A stretch of 18,965 nt of DNA from DATFXM01 sp035315885. GTDB lineage: Bacteria > Acidobacteriota > Blastocatellia > UBA7656. Positions 6,594-13,530 of the stretch are shown in pieces. Within the stretch, counting starts at the first letter, position 1, and the number at the start of each line of letters is the position of its first letter. The DNA is taken from NCBI GenBank assembly GCA_035315885.1, contig DATFXM010000191.1:1-18965 (forward strand), in the 5' to 3' direction. A model generated the notes under the pieces. It was not told the origin of the DNA, ran no database searches, and was given only the letters and a program-made list of their open reading frames with translations. The position numbers and the translations under genes are program-made.

Positions 6594-8259
6594 CATCGAG
6601 TCTGCAGACGCAAAACCTGCGAAGCTGTCCTGGCACACGCGGCCTTCGGCGCATTTGATAATTATGTGCGCGGGCGTTGCGGCGCTGGTGATCGGCCTCG
6701 TGGCGATAATGTGGTCGGGCGGTCTGCGCGGGTACTTTACCAGCCGTTTGATTGCCGGACGCAACGTTGCGTTTCTGTGCCTGATCGTCGGGTTTCTATT
6801 CTGGCTGGTTCGAAGACAGAGATTTCGCGGCGATCTGATGGTTCTGACAGCGGCGTTCCTGATGTTCGCTTTTGGCATGCTGATGCAGTACCGGCTCTTT
6901 TCAGATCCGGAGTATGGAGCTCATGGAGAACATCGAACGGAGAGCAGAAGGGCGAAGGGCGAGGCTGTCCGGTTGTTAAACGTCGAGACCGGCTACGACG
7001 AACAGAAGAGGATTTTTCTGTTTGGTCCGCAGGGTAAACCTGTTGTTCGTCCCGACGAAGGACACCAGGATGATTACTCGATTCGAGACCTCCTGACATC
7101 CGCAAATACTTATGTGCCGGTGATCGCGCTGCTGGCTATGGCTTTATGCTTCAGACTGTTTCGAAGCGATCGGTTTCTGAACTGGATGCAGCAGCACTGG
7201 CTGATGATTGGGGTTTTCACGTTGCTGCCTTTTTCCGCGATGGCCCTTGCCAGTGAAGATGGTAAGTTCCTCGGACAGACGACGCCCTGGGAAGCGGTGA
7301 AGGTTCTGTTCCTTTTGAGTTTTGCCGGGCTTCTTACTGACACGTATCGGCATCTGAGACGTACGCGTTGGGGTCTTCCGCCGTTGCGCTACTTTGTACC
7401 TTTTGCGGTGGTAGCTGCAATGCCGGTGCTTCCCTTCTTTGCGCTTTCAGACTTTGGACAGATGCTGGTTTTCTTCGGCGCTTACATGCTGCTGTACTTC
7501 ATCGCAGTCAGAAAGAAAGCACAGCTTGCGTATGCGATTGCGCTTAGTGTGCTGGTGTTCGGTGCGTTCTACGCTGCAACAAAAATCGGATCGGGTGCCG
7601 GTATACCTCGGCGGGTTTATTTTCGGTTTTATCAATGGGCTCATACCTGGGAGGCCCCGACGCCGGACACATGGTGGTGGAAGCGCGACTTCGACCGCTA
7701 TCTGCAGGCAAAGCACCTCACTGCCGACACGGACAATCCATTCGAGGTGCGGCAACGAAACGCCGAGGCGTGGGCGGATAAGGTGCTTCAACAGTCTCAG
7801 GGGTTGTTTGGTGTGAACGAGGGCGGCGTGATCGGAACGGGATTGGGTCTCGGCTTTCCCGAGACAGTGCCGGTCTCAGACTCGGACTTCATTTATACAG
7901 CGGTCGCTGAAGAGACCGGGTTGATGGGCTCCGCGGCGGTATTGATCGCGCTCTCGGTAATGGTGATTGAGGGAATCGCCATCAGTCTTCGATGTCAGGA
8001 CATGTTCACGAAGCTGCTTGCCGCGGGTACAACTGCCTTCCTTGGTTTGCAGGCTCTGGTGAACATAGGAGGTGTGCTCAGGTTGTTGCCTATGACGGGC
8101 ATAACCTTGCCTTTTGTCAGTCATGGTGGCTGGTCTCTGATCACATCGTTCACGATGTTGGGTGTACTGCTTGCGGTCTCTGACCGTAATGCACGCGTAT
8201 CAATGTCCCACTTTGCCGCAGAGCGTGACAGAGCAATCACGGCGAAAAGCCACATTTGA
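6562..8259 (+). CDS. rodA: SEDS-family peptidoglycan polymerase (RodA/FtsW)
   Basis: 565 residues from a GTG at 6562, which overlaps the PBP gene by 32 bases. Multiple hydrophobic helices are visible from about residue 30. SEDS landmarks are SDFGQMLVFFGAY (about 296-308), SDFIYTAVAEETGLMG (441-456), whose D442 aligns with the essential Asp of FtsW/RodA, and NIGGVLRLLPMTGITLPFVS (501-520) followed by HGG. It is the presumed glycosyltransferase partner of the upstream PBP. It is longer than usual RodA because of two polar insertions, about residues 114-180 and 345-440. The start is uncertain. GGAGG at 6582-6586 sits before an in-frame ATC at 6595, directly after the PBP stop, but ATC starts are very rare, so I keep GTG. 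The family is certain; RodA rather than FtsW is inferred from context. Confidence 0.9.
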   Translation: MPRKSQLEVADIESADAKPAKLSWHTRPSAHLIIMCAGVAALVIGLVAIMWSGGLRGYFTSRLIAGRNVAFLCLIVGFLFWLVRRQRFRGDLMVLTAAFLMFAFGMLMQYRLFSDPEYGAHGEHRTESRRAKGEAVRLLNVETGYDEQKRIFLFGPQGKPVVRPDEGHQDDYSIRDLLTSANTYVPVIALLAMALCFRLFRSDRFLNWMQQHWLMIGVFTLLPFSAMALASEDGKFLGQTTPWEAVKVLFLLSFAGLLTDTYRHLRRTRWGLPPLRYFVPFAVVAAMPVLPFFALSDFGQMLVFFGAYMLLYFIAVRKKAQLAYAIALSVLVFGAFYAATKIGSGAGIPRRVYFRFYQWAHTWEAPTPDTWWWKRDFDRYLQAKHLTADTDNPFEVRQRNAEAWADKVLQQSQGLFGVNEGGVIGTGLGLGFPETVPVSDSDFIYTAVAEETGLMGSAAVLIALSVMVIEGIAISLRCQDMFTKLLAAGTTAFLGLQALVNIGGVLRLLPMTGITLPFVSHGGWSLITSFTMLGVLLAVSDRNARVSMSHFAAERDRAITAKSHI

Positions 8260-8289
8260 ATTTTCTTGAGTTCTATTTCAGTTTTTGGT

Positions 8290-8463
8290 AGAGCTTGCTC
8301 TCGTAACAATTACTGATGCGTAGCACCAAACGAATCGCCTCGGCACGGTGATTGCGAGGCAAAATGCATCGTTTTAACTGAGCATCACCCACCCAAAGAT
8401 GCTCGCTAGATACAACCTGAGGGGCCAAGAGGCATCGGAATTTTTCCGATGCCTTTTCTTTTT
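8290..8463 (+). ncRNA. Candidate structured RNA or 3' UTR ending in a terminator
   Basis: The 289-bp gap after the SEDS gene holds several complementary arms in order. AGAG-cttg-CTCT lies at 8290-8301. A two-part stem pairs AAACGA (8328-8333) with TCGTTT (8369-8374) and GCCTCG (8337-8342) with CGAGGC (8355-8360). GAGCATC (8380-8386) pairs with GATGCTC (8398-8404) across an 11-base loop. The terminator stem closes the series. I recognise no known RNA family. It may be a small RNA or simply the folded tail of the operon transcript. Confidence 0.35.
8430..8463 (+). terminator. Rho-independent terminator
   Basis: The perfect stem GGCATCGGAA / TTCCGATGCC (8431-8440 and 8444-8453) is extended by one A-T pair, has a TTT loop, and is followed by TTTTCTTTTT. 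The T-run is on the plus strand only, so it serves the FHA-PBP-RodA transcript or a small RNA ending here, not the minus-strand VWFA gene. Confidence 0.9.
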
Positions 8464-8548
8464 GGTTTCGCCTCACACGCGTACTCGAAAAGATCGGTGT
8501 CGCGTTCGCAGAAGAAGCGGCGAACGATTCAGCGGAGTGAGATGGTGA

Positions 8549-9469
8549 TCAGCTCGATTGACGGAAGCGGCTGGGCTGCGCGCCTTTTGTCCGAACTTCA
8601 ACCTTCGGGTCCCGCGAGATCAGCAGGAGACGTCGCGCTGTCATTGTAGTGATTCCTGAGGGCGAATAGACGAGCTTGTACCAGTTCTTCCTGAGGTCAT
8701 CCACCAGCGTCTTGGCTGCTTCTTCCGCCTTTTCGAAAGGATAGACAGCGCCGCCGGTAGCGCCAGAGAGCTGTGCAAGAGCAGCAGGCGGTTTAGGCTT
8801 GTCTCTCATTAACGCGCCGTGTGTGCGGTCGGGCACCTGTATGGCATAGAGGACGATGTTGCCCTCCTGGAGGGCGCGGATCGCGTCGTCAAATTTCGAC
8901 TTGCTTTCGCTGTCATAGCCATCGCTGACCAGGATGATGACCTTCTTCTCCAGGCCGAGCGTTGCCTGGCTGGAGAGCGAATCGGCTATTGCCACGAGCG
9001 CGTCGAACAGGTTCGGCGAGCCTTTGCGAGCGAACTTGCCTGAGGCCACCTGGAGCTTGGCTAGATCGCCGGTTGTGTCCTCGACGATCTCGGCGGTCTC
9101 GTTGAACCCGACGATCATCATCTGGTCGTCTTGATAGAGCTCGTTGACGATTGAGTGGGCGGCCTTTTGGAGGAGACCGGGTTCGGCTTTCAGGTTCTCG
9201 CTACTGTCGACCGCCAGAACAATCCTTGAACCGCTATCCAACTTTGTGAAGCTGTCGATTTCCTGCGAGACGCCGGCGTCGTACAGGTCGAGATCGTCAC
9301 GTGTAACGAGCCTTCCCTCCGGCGCGTGCACGATGACATTCAAGGAGAGGATTCGGCGGCCGCCGGGAGTGCCCTTGCCCGATTGGGAAAGGGAGGGCGC
9401 CGCGCACAACAGGAGCGCAAGAGCCACTGAAATCCATATCGCGTTTGGCAGCCTGCCGGACGACTTCAT
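8549..9469 (-). CDS. Secreted VWFA-domain protein (acidobacterial VWFA-related type)
   Basis: 306 residues from the ATG at 9467-9469. A TTG at 9514 would add 15 polar residues before the signal peptide. The N-terminus (MKSSGR, then a hydrophobic stretch at 11-27 ending APSLSQ) looks like a Sec signal peptide, so the protein is exported. The domain is a von Willebrand A fold of about residues 80-265. Its metal site is incomplete: D88-S-S90-E-N92 stands in for DxSxS, N153 occupies the place of the usual Thr, and the SDG at 182-184 is kept. Such VWFA-related proteins are abundant in Acidobacteria and mostly of unknown function, presumably binding proteins or ligands at the envelope. No ribosome-binding site is obvious. 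The gene diverges from the carboxylase gene across 361 bp. Confidence 0.85.
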   Translation of the reverse strand: MKSSGRLPNAIWISVALALLLCAAPSLSQSGKGTPGGRRILSLNVIVHAPEGRLVTRDDLDLYDAGVSQEIDSFTKLDSGSRIVLAVDSSENLKAEPGLLQKAAHSIVNELYQDDQMMIVGFNETAEIVEDTTGDLAKLQVASGKFARKGSPNLFDALVAIADSLSSQATLGLEKKVIILVSDGYDSESKSKFDDAIRALQEGNIVLYAIQVPDRTHGALMRDKPKPPAALAQLSGATGGAVYPFEKAEEAAKTLVDDLRKNWYKLVYSPSGITTMTARRLLLISRDPKVEVRTKGAQPSRFRQSS

Positions 9470-9560
9470 CGATGTCGATTGATCTGGTGCTGAATTTCCG
9501 AACGAACAGATCAAATTATTTCAGACTCGGCTTTCTTGGGCAACAGGTTAGTTGAAGAGA

Positions 9561-9624
9561 GGCAAAGGGTGAAGGGGCGAATGGGAGAACGGCCGACGCG
9601 CAGAGGGAGCGACGCGGTGATATG
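9561..9624. repeat. Period-8 tract, pyrimidine-rich on the minus strand
   Basis: Eight gapless octamers. Read on the minus strand they are CATATCAC, CGCGTCGC, TCCCTCTG, CGCGTCGG, CCGTTCTC, CCATTCGC, CCCTTCAC and CCTTTGCC. Five fit NNNNTCNC exactly and the rest nearly. CCATTCGC and close relatives of CCCTTCGC also occur in the 3.9-kb region. The tract lies upstream of the VWFA gene; together with the next entry it fills most of the 361-bp gap at 9470-9830. Confidence 0.75.
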
Positions 9625-9678
9625 GAGACCTGCTTTTCTGTGCGAACCGATTCGCCCCGTTTCGCTATCTATCCTCCT

Positions 9679-9747
9679 CGCGTCACCGCGTCACCGCGTC
9701 CCTCCTCCCCTTGTCGCCCTTCCCTTTCGCCGCTTCGCGTCGCTCTC
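9679..9747. repeat. Period-8 tract, pyrimidine-rich on the plus strand
   Basis: CGCGTCAC, CGCGTCAC and CGCGTCCC run in phase at 9679-9702. Looser copies follow (CTTGTCGC, CCTTTCGC, CGCTTCGC, TCGCTCTC) to 9747, with phase slips. The 10-mer GACGCGGTGA at 9611-9620 is the exact complement of TCACCGCGTC at 9683-9692 and 9691-9700, so the two tracts could pair as a hairpin. Confidence 0.7.
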
Positions 9748-9766
9748 CACTTTCCCGCGCCGCACC

Positions 9767-9796
9767 TTGTCACCTGCAATGGCCGGTTGTTATCCT
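9767..9796 (+). promoter_or_regulatory. Possible promoter of the acyl-CoA carboxylase gene
   Basis: TTGTCA (9767-9772), an 18-base spacer and TATCCT (9791-9796) lie 34 bp before the ATG at 9831. The match is five of six bases at -35 and four of six at -10. The predicted leader is short and carries no clear Shine-Dalgarno sequence. Confidence 0.4.
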
Positions 9797-9830
9797 TGCC
9801 TTTGCTTTTCCGGCATCTCAGCCACTCTCT

Positions 9831-11453
9831 ATGGAGACTAAAACAACCTCCCCTAATCGCGCTCAATTCGAGCGCCTTGTCTCAGATCTGAAAGCTCTCG
9901 AGGCAAAGCTCCGCCAAGGAGGAGGCGCCGACAGAATTAATCGAGAGCACAAGAAGGGAAAGCTCACGGCGCGAGAAAGAATAGGACTGCTCTTCGATCA
10001 GAACTCTCCCTTTTTGGAGACTGGGCTTCTCGTTGCCTATGACAAGTACGGCGGACAGGCTCCCGCGGCTGGAGTCATCACCGGCTTCGGAAGAATCGCT
10101 GGACGCGAAGCCTGTGTTATGGCCAACGACGCCACCGTGAAAGCAGGTTCCTGGTGGCCGGAGACGGTCAGAAAGATACTCCGAATCCAGGAAATCACGA
10201 TGCGTTGCCGCGTGCCCATCGTTTACCTCGTAGACTCCGCGGGCGTCAATCTGCCCTATCAGAGTGAAGTCTTTCCCGGGCAGTACGGGGGCGGCAGAAT
10301 TTTCTTCTACAACTCAGTGATGCGCCGGCACCTCAAAATCCCGCAGCTCGCCGCGGTGATGGGCCCGTGCGTAGCCGGAGGAGCTTATCTACCCGCCCTC
10401 TCGGATTTGATCATTATGGTCGAGGGCACATCTTTCATGGGGCTCGGCGGTCCAAATCTTGTTAAGGGCGCAGTGGGCCAGACAGTCGATAGCGAATCCC
10501 TGGGTGGAGCGCGCATTCACAATGAGATCTCGGGTGTCGCGCACTATCGCGCTGAGAATGACGAGACTTGCGTGCAGAAGCTTCGCGAGTTTGTCACCGA
10601 GCTTCCACCGCCGGCACTTCCTCGAGTTCAATTCAGGGAGCCTCGTCCTCCCAAACGTCCGGTTGCGGACATCTACGATTTGATGCCCGCCGAACACAAG
10701 CACCCCTACGATATGCGCGACGTCCTCGACTGTCTCTTAGATGAGGGCGAGCTGGATGAGTTTCAAGCTGACTACGCGAAAGAGATGATCACCGGGTACG
10801 CCAGGATTGAGGGGATTCCGGTGGGGATCATCGCAAATCAGAGAGGCCTGATAAAGAGTCCTGCCGGTCGCGCGCCAAAGTTCGGCGGCATCATCTACAC
10901 CGATTCGGCCGAGAAGGTGGCGTACTTTATCGAGACGTGCAATCGCCATGAAACCCCTCTCCTGTTTCTGCAGGACGTTTCAGGCTTCATGGTGGGCACC
11001 GATGCGGAGTATTCCGGGATAATTCGCGCCGGCGCAGCGTTCGTCGAGGCGATGGCGACTGCGACCGTTCCGAAAATAGTCCTCACGCTCAATCACGCTT
11101 CCGGGGCGGGTTATTACGCAATGGCGGGCCAGGGCTTTGATCCTGATTTCATCTTCACCTGGCCAACCGGACGGATGGGAGTTATGGAGGGTGATTCGGC
11201 GGTCATGGCGCTGTTCAGCGGCGAGTTGGACAGGTTGAAAGCGCAAGGACAGGAACCGGACCAAAAGATGAAGGCAGAGATGGAAAGAGTGAGAGCAAAA
11301 TACGACAGCGAGCTGGATGCAAGGTTCGCCGCTGCTCGCGGTTTTGTAGATGCGATCATCACTCCCGAACAGACGCGGCCCGCGCTCGCGCTTGCCCTTC
11401 GCACCGCTCTTAACAATCCGGGACCTCACATAGGGATTCCGATGCTTCTATAA
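9831..11453 (+). CDS. Acyl-CoA carboxylase, carboxyltransferase (beta) subunit
   Basis: 540 residues from the ATG at 9831. The frame is open back to 9711, but those 40 residues are translated repeat and promoter DNA. It is a two-domain crotonase-fold carboxyltransferase, moving a carboxyl group from biotin to an acyl-CoA. The N-domain carries VDSAGVNLPYQSEVFPG (134-150) and the oxyanion-type GPCVAGGAYLPA (178-189). The C-domain carries ANQRGLIKSPAG (335-346), QDVSGFMVGT (381-390) and GAGYYAMAGQ (425-434), and ends with GFVDAIITPEQTRPAL (504-519). The LPYQSEVFP segment and FMVGT resemble methylcrotonyl-CoA-type subunits more than propionyl-CoA ones, but I would not fix the substrate. The biotin carboxylase and carrier subunits are not in the window. 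It ends 21 bp from the convergent next gene. Confidence 0.9.
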   Translation: METKTTSPNRAQFERLVSDLKALEAKLRQGGGADRINREHKKGKLTARERIGLLFDQNSPFLETGLLVAYDKYGGQAPAAGVITGFGRIAGREACVMANDATVKAGSWWPETVRKILRIQEITMRCRVPIVYLVDSAGVNLPYQSEVFPGQYGGGRIFFYNSVMRRHLKIPQLAAVMGPCVAGGAYLPALSDLIIMVEGTSFMGLGGPNLVKGAVGQTVDSESLGGARIHNEISGVAHYRAENDETCVQKLREFVTELPPPALPRVQFREPRPPKRPVADIYDLMPAEHKHPYDMRDVLDCLLDEGELDEFQADYAKEMITGYARIEGIPVGIIANQRGLIKSPAGRAPKFGGIIYTDSAEKVAYFIETCNRHETPLLFLQDVSGFMVGTDAEYSGIIRAGAAFVEAMATATVPKIVLTLNHASGAGYYAMAGQGFDPDFIFTWPTGRMGVMEGDSAVMALFSGELDRLKAQGQEPDQKMKAEMERVRAKYDSELDARFAAARGFVDAIITPEQTRPALALALRTALNNPGPHIGIPMLL

Positions 11454-11474
11454 ATCCGGTCGTGAAGAAGCATC

Positions 11475-12092
11475 CTACGCGCCTGCTCTGCGGTGAGATT
11501 TACCGGAGCTTTGGTGCAAGACAATTAACGCCGCTAAAGTCGCAAGCTTCTGTTCTGCCCGCCACACGCCGCTCACTGTCTTGCCGAGCACAGCAAGCAT
11601 TTGTTTCAACAAACGGTCAGGAATGTCGAGCGCCTCTACGGCTTTTAACATTACGTCCTTCTCGGCAAATGCGACGGTGCTCAATGATTGCGCCGCCGCC
11701 GCCTGTTCTACGACAACGCGGAAAAGTTTTCCTTCTTCGGCGTGGGCACGGATATGATCGTTCTTTATCGAGGCGGGATCTGTCAGGCTGCCGGCTACGA
11801 TGCCGACTCCGCGAATCCTATAGCCCTCGCGGGCAAAGCCTGAGAGGGCTTTTCCAACCTGCTTGTCGGTGTACCGCTCCACAATGCGGCAAAGTCGCTT
11901 CGCTTCCTTGATCCCCTTGGGGCCCGGCAGTTCCAGGGCGACGTGAAAGGGTTGAGTGGAGTCCGGTATTTCCGGATCGGCAAGTTGGACGACCTGGCTT
12001 ACGACGATCTCCGGCGCCTTCAATGATCCGCTGACCACAACCATTGACGCCCAGCCTGACTTGACGCGAAATCCTACCGCTGAGTCTGTCAT
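11475..12092 (-). CDS. Uncharacterised 205-residue protein
   Basis: I do not recognise a named family. The start is well supported: GGAGG lies 7 bases before the ATG at 12090-12092. There is no signal peptide or membrane segment, so it is probably cytosolic. It opens with VGFRVKSGWASMVVV, a beta-hairpin-like stretch. Its most motif-like part is GSLTDPASIKNDHIRAHA (about 101-118) followed by EEGKLFRVVVEQAA. The C-terminal half is helical, and the last residues are basic (SGKSHRRAGA). The balanced composition, good ribosome-binding site and motif-like spacing argue for a real gene. It is convergent with the carboxylase gene and divergent from the cytochrome peroxidase gene, so neighbours give no functional hint. 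Confidence 0.7.
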   Translation of the reverse strand: MTDSAVGFRVKSGWASMVVVSGSLKAPEIVVSQVVQLADPEIPDSTQPFHVALELPGPKGIKEAKRLCRIVERYTDKQVGKALSGFAREGYRIRGVGIVAGSLTDPASIKNDHIRAHAEEGKLFRVVVEQAAAAQSLSTVAFAEKDVMLKAVEALDIPDRLLKQMLAVLGKTVSGVWRAEQKLATLAALIVLHQSSGKSHRRAGA

Positions 12093-12191
12093 CAGATTGC
12101 CTCCAATGTTCGCGGGTCAGTTGATATCACTAAACGCTGACTTGAGTCACGCCCTCGTGGCGGCTCTCCTGCTATTGATGCGATCGACTGC

Positions 12192-12226
12192 ACTCAGAAC
12201 TCAGAACTCAGAACTCAGAACTTCCG
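12192..12226. repeat. 7-bp tandem repeat, four perfect ACTCAGA units
   Basis: ACTCAGA is repeated four times exactly (12192-12219), then ACTTCCG. It lies in the 275-bp divergent gap (12093-12367) upstream of the cytochrome peroxidase gene. The rest of that gap shows only weak promoter-like words, such as TATTAT at 12277-12282. Confidence 0.9.
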
Positions 12227-12367
12227 CCTGGGTCGCGGCGGATGGTTTTAACCTGTGTGGACTCATACTGCTGTTGTATTATTTCTGCGCTCGACGGTCG
12301 CTTAACGGGTTGGCGGCCGAATCAGTCGACAACAACGCACAGCATCAAACAGTGCCTGGAGGATCAG

Positions 12368-13402
12368 ATGAAGAGAATCATCGTGTTGCTGGCCTGTATG
12401 ACTGCAGCTTTCCTTGTATCTTGCGAGATGAAACCCTCAGCGGCGGAGTTCAAGCCTGAGATCTTGCCGTTGCCGGCAGAGCTCGCGGGATATGAACCTA
12501 TGGAGAAGCCTTCGGATAATCCAATGACACCGGAGAAGGTAGCGCTTGGACGGGAGCTCTTCTTTGATGCGCGTCTCAGCGTAGACGGCAGCCGGTCCTG
12601 CTATTCTTGTCACGTATGCGAGAAAGGTTTGACCGACGGTCTTCCGAAGGCGATCGGCGCCGGCGAGAAGAAACTCACGCGGAGCAGCCCGACGCTCTGG
12701 AATATCGGATATCAAAAACTGTTCTACTGGGACGGTCGCAGCCCTTCGCTCGAAAAGCAGGCGATGGCTGCGTGGACCGGCGGCAACATGGGCGTTAAAG
12801 ATCACGAGACCGAAGTCGTAGCAAAGATCAACGCGCTTCAAGGGTATCGCTCCCAGTTCCAGAAAGTCTTTGGAGGAGAGGCAACTCCCGAGAACATTAT
12901 GATGGCTATCTCGGCGTTTGAGCGCACGATCATCGGCGGGAACACCGGGTGGGACCGCTGGCAAGCCGGCGACCAGAGTGCGGTCTCTGACGCCGCAAAG
13001 CGCGGATGGGACGTTTTCCAGCAGGCAAAGTGCACCAACTGCCACGACGGTCGACTGCTGACCGACCAGCAGTTTCACAATGTTGGGATAGGAATGGACC
13101 AGCCGGAGCCCGATACCGGTCGAGGCAAGATCACCAATAAGCCGGAAGACATCGGGGCATTCAAGACTCCAACGCTGAGAGACATCGCAAAGTCCGCACC
13201 CTACTTCCACGATGGCAGCGTGGCTACGCTGGAGGAAGCGGTTGACCTAATGCTTGGGGGTGGCAAGCCTAATGAGCATCTCGACAAGAAGAACCTGGAA
13301 AAACGCGACGTGACGCCGCAGCAGAAGGCAGACCTGATCGAGTTCCTGAAGTCTCTGACCGTTGATTGCACGCTCAAGGAGCCGCCGCTGCCGCAGAAAT
13401 AG
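12368..13402 (+). CDS. Di-haem cytochrome c peroxidase (CcpA/MauG family), lipoprotein
   Basis: 344 residues from the ATG at 12368, which has GGAGG a few bases upstream. The frame is open from 12242, but that extension precedes the signal peptide. The N-terminus is a lipoprotein signal with lipobox LVSC (Cys19), so the enzyme should be anchored facing the periplasm. Two c-type haem sites are present: CYSCH (C78, C81, H82) and CTNCH (C222, C225, H226). Family signatures include GRELFFDARLS (61-71), FYWDGRSPSLEKQA (119-132) and FKTPTLRDIAKSAPYFHDGS (265-284). The family reduces hydrogen peroxide to water or, for MauG relatives, oxidises protein residues. A fifth Cys (C84) lies just after the first haem motif and is not part of it. 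The peroxidase family is firm; the physiological donor is unknown. Confidence 0.93.
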   Translation: MKRIIVLLACMTAAFLVSCEMKPSAAEFKPEILPLPAELAGYEPMEKPSDNPMTPEKVALGRELFFDARLSVDGSRSCYSCHVCEKGLTDGLPKAIGAGEKKLTRSSPTLWNIGYQKLFYWDGRSPSLEKQAMAAWTGGNMGVKDHETEVVAKINALQGYRSQFQKVFGGEATPENIMMAISAFERTIIGGNTGWDRWQAGDQSAVSDAAKRGWDVFQQAKCTNCHDGRLLTDQQFHNVGIGMDQPEPDTGRGKITNKPEDIGAFKTPTLRDIAKSAPYFHDGSVATLEEAVDLMLGGGKPNEHLDKKNLEKRDVTPQQKADLIEFLKSLTVDCTLKEPPLPQK

Positions 13403-13449
13403 CCGAGAATCGTTCAGAAGCGTCGCCTGGAGCAAAGTGGCGAAGACAG

Positions 13450-13512
13450 GAAGGGGCGACGCCCGGGATCCGGTGATGGTTCAACTCACCGCTGCGCAGC
13501 GTCGCCCCTTCT
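13450..13512. terminator. Large stem-loop between convergent genes, likely bidirectional terminator
   Basis: GAAGGGGCGACGC (13450-13462) and GCGTCGCCCCTTC (13499-13511) are perfect 13-bp inverted repeats. A smaller hairpin, GGTGA/TCACC, sits within the loop. TTCTCTCCTG follows on the plus strand; there is only a weak T-run. Its position between the 3' ends of the peroxidase and M48 genes fits termination for both. Confidence 0.6.
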
Positions 13513-13530
13513 TCTCTCCTGTTGAATGTC

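Noticed and set aside
8273..8476. 67-residue minus-strand frame across the structured gap
   Set aside because: It spans the terminator stem and stacked hairpins, lacks a ribosome-binding site and matches nothing I know. A structured RNA or UTR explains the region better.
9711..9830. 40-residue N-terminal extension of the carboxylase frame
   Set aside because: It covers pyrimidine-rich repeat and a likely promoter; similarity to the family begins after the ATG at 9831.
12192..12226. CRISPR-like array
   Set aside because: The repeat unit is only 7 bp with no spacers and no cas genes nearby.
12437..13210. 257-residue open frame opposite the cytochrome peroxidase gene
   Set aside because: It lies fully inside a gene with two haem motifs and has no recognisable domain.
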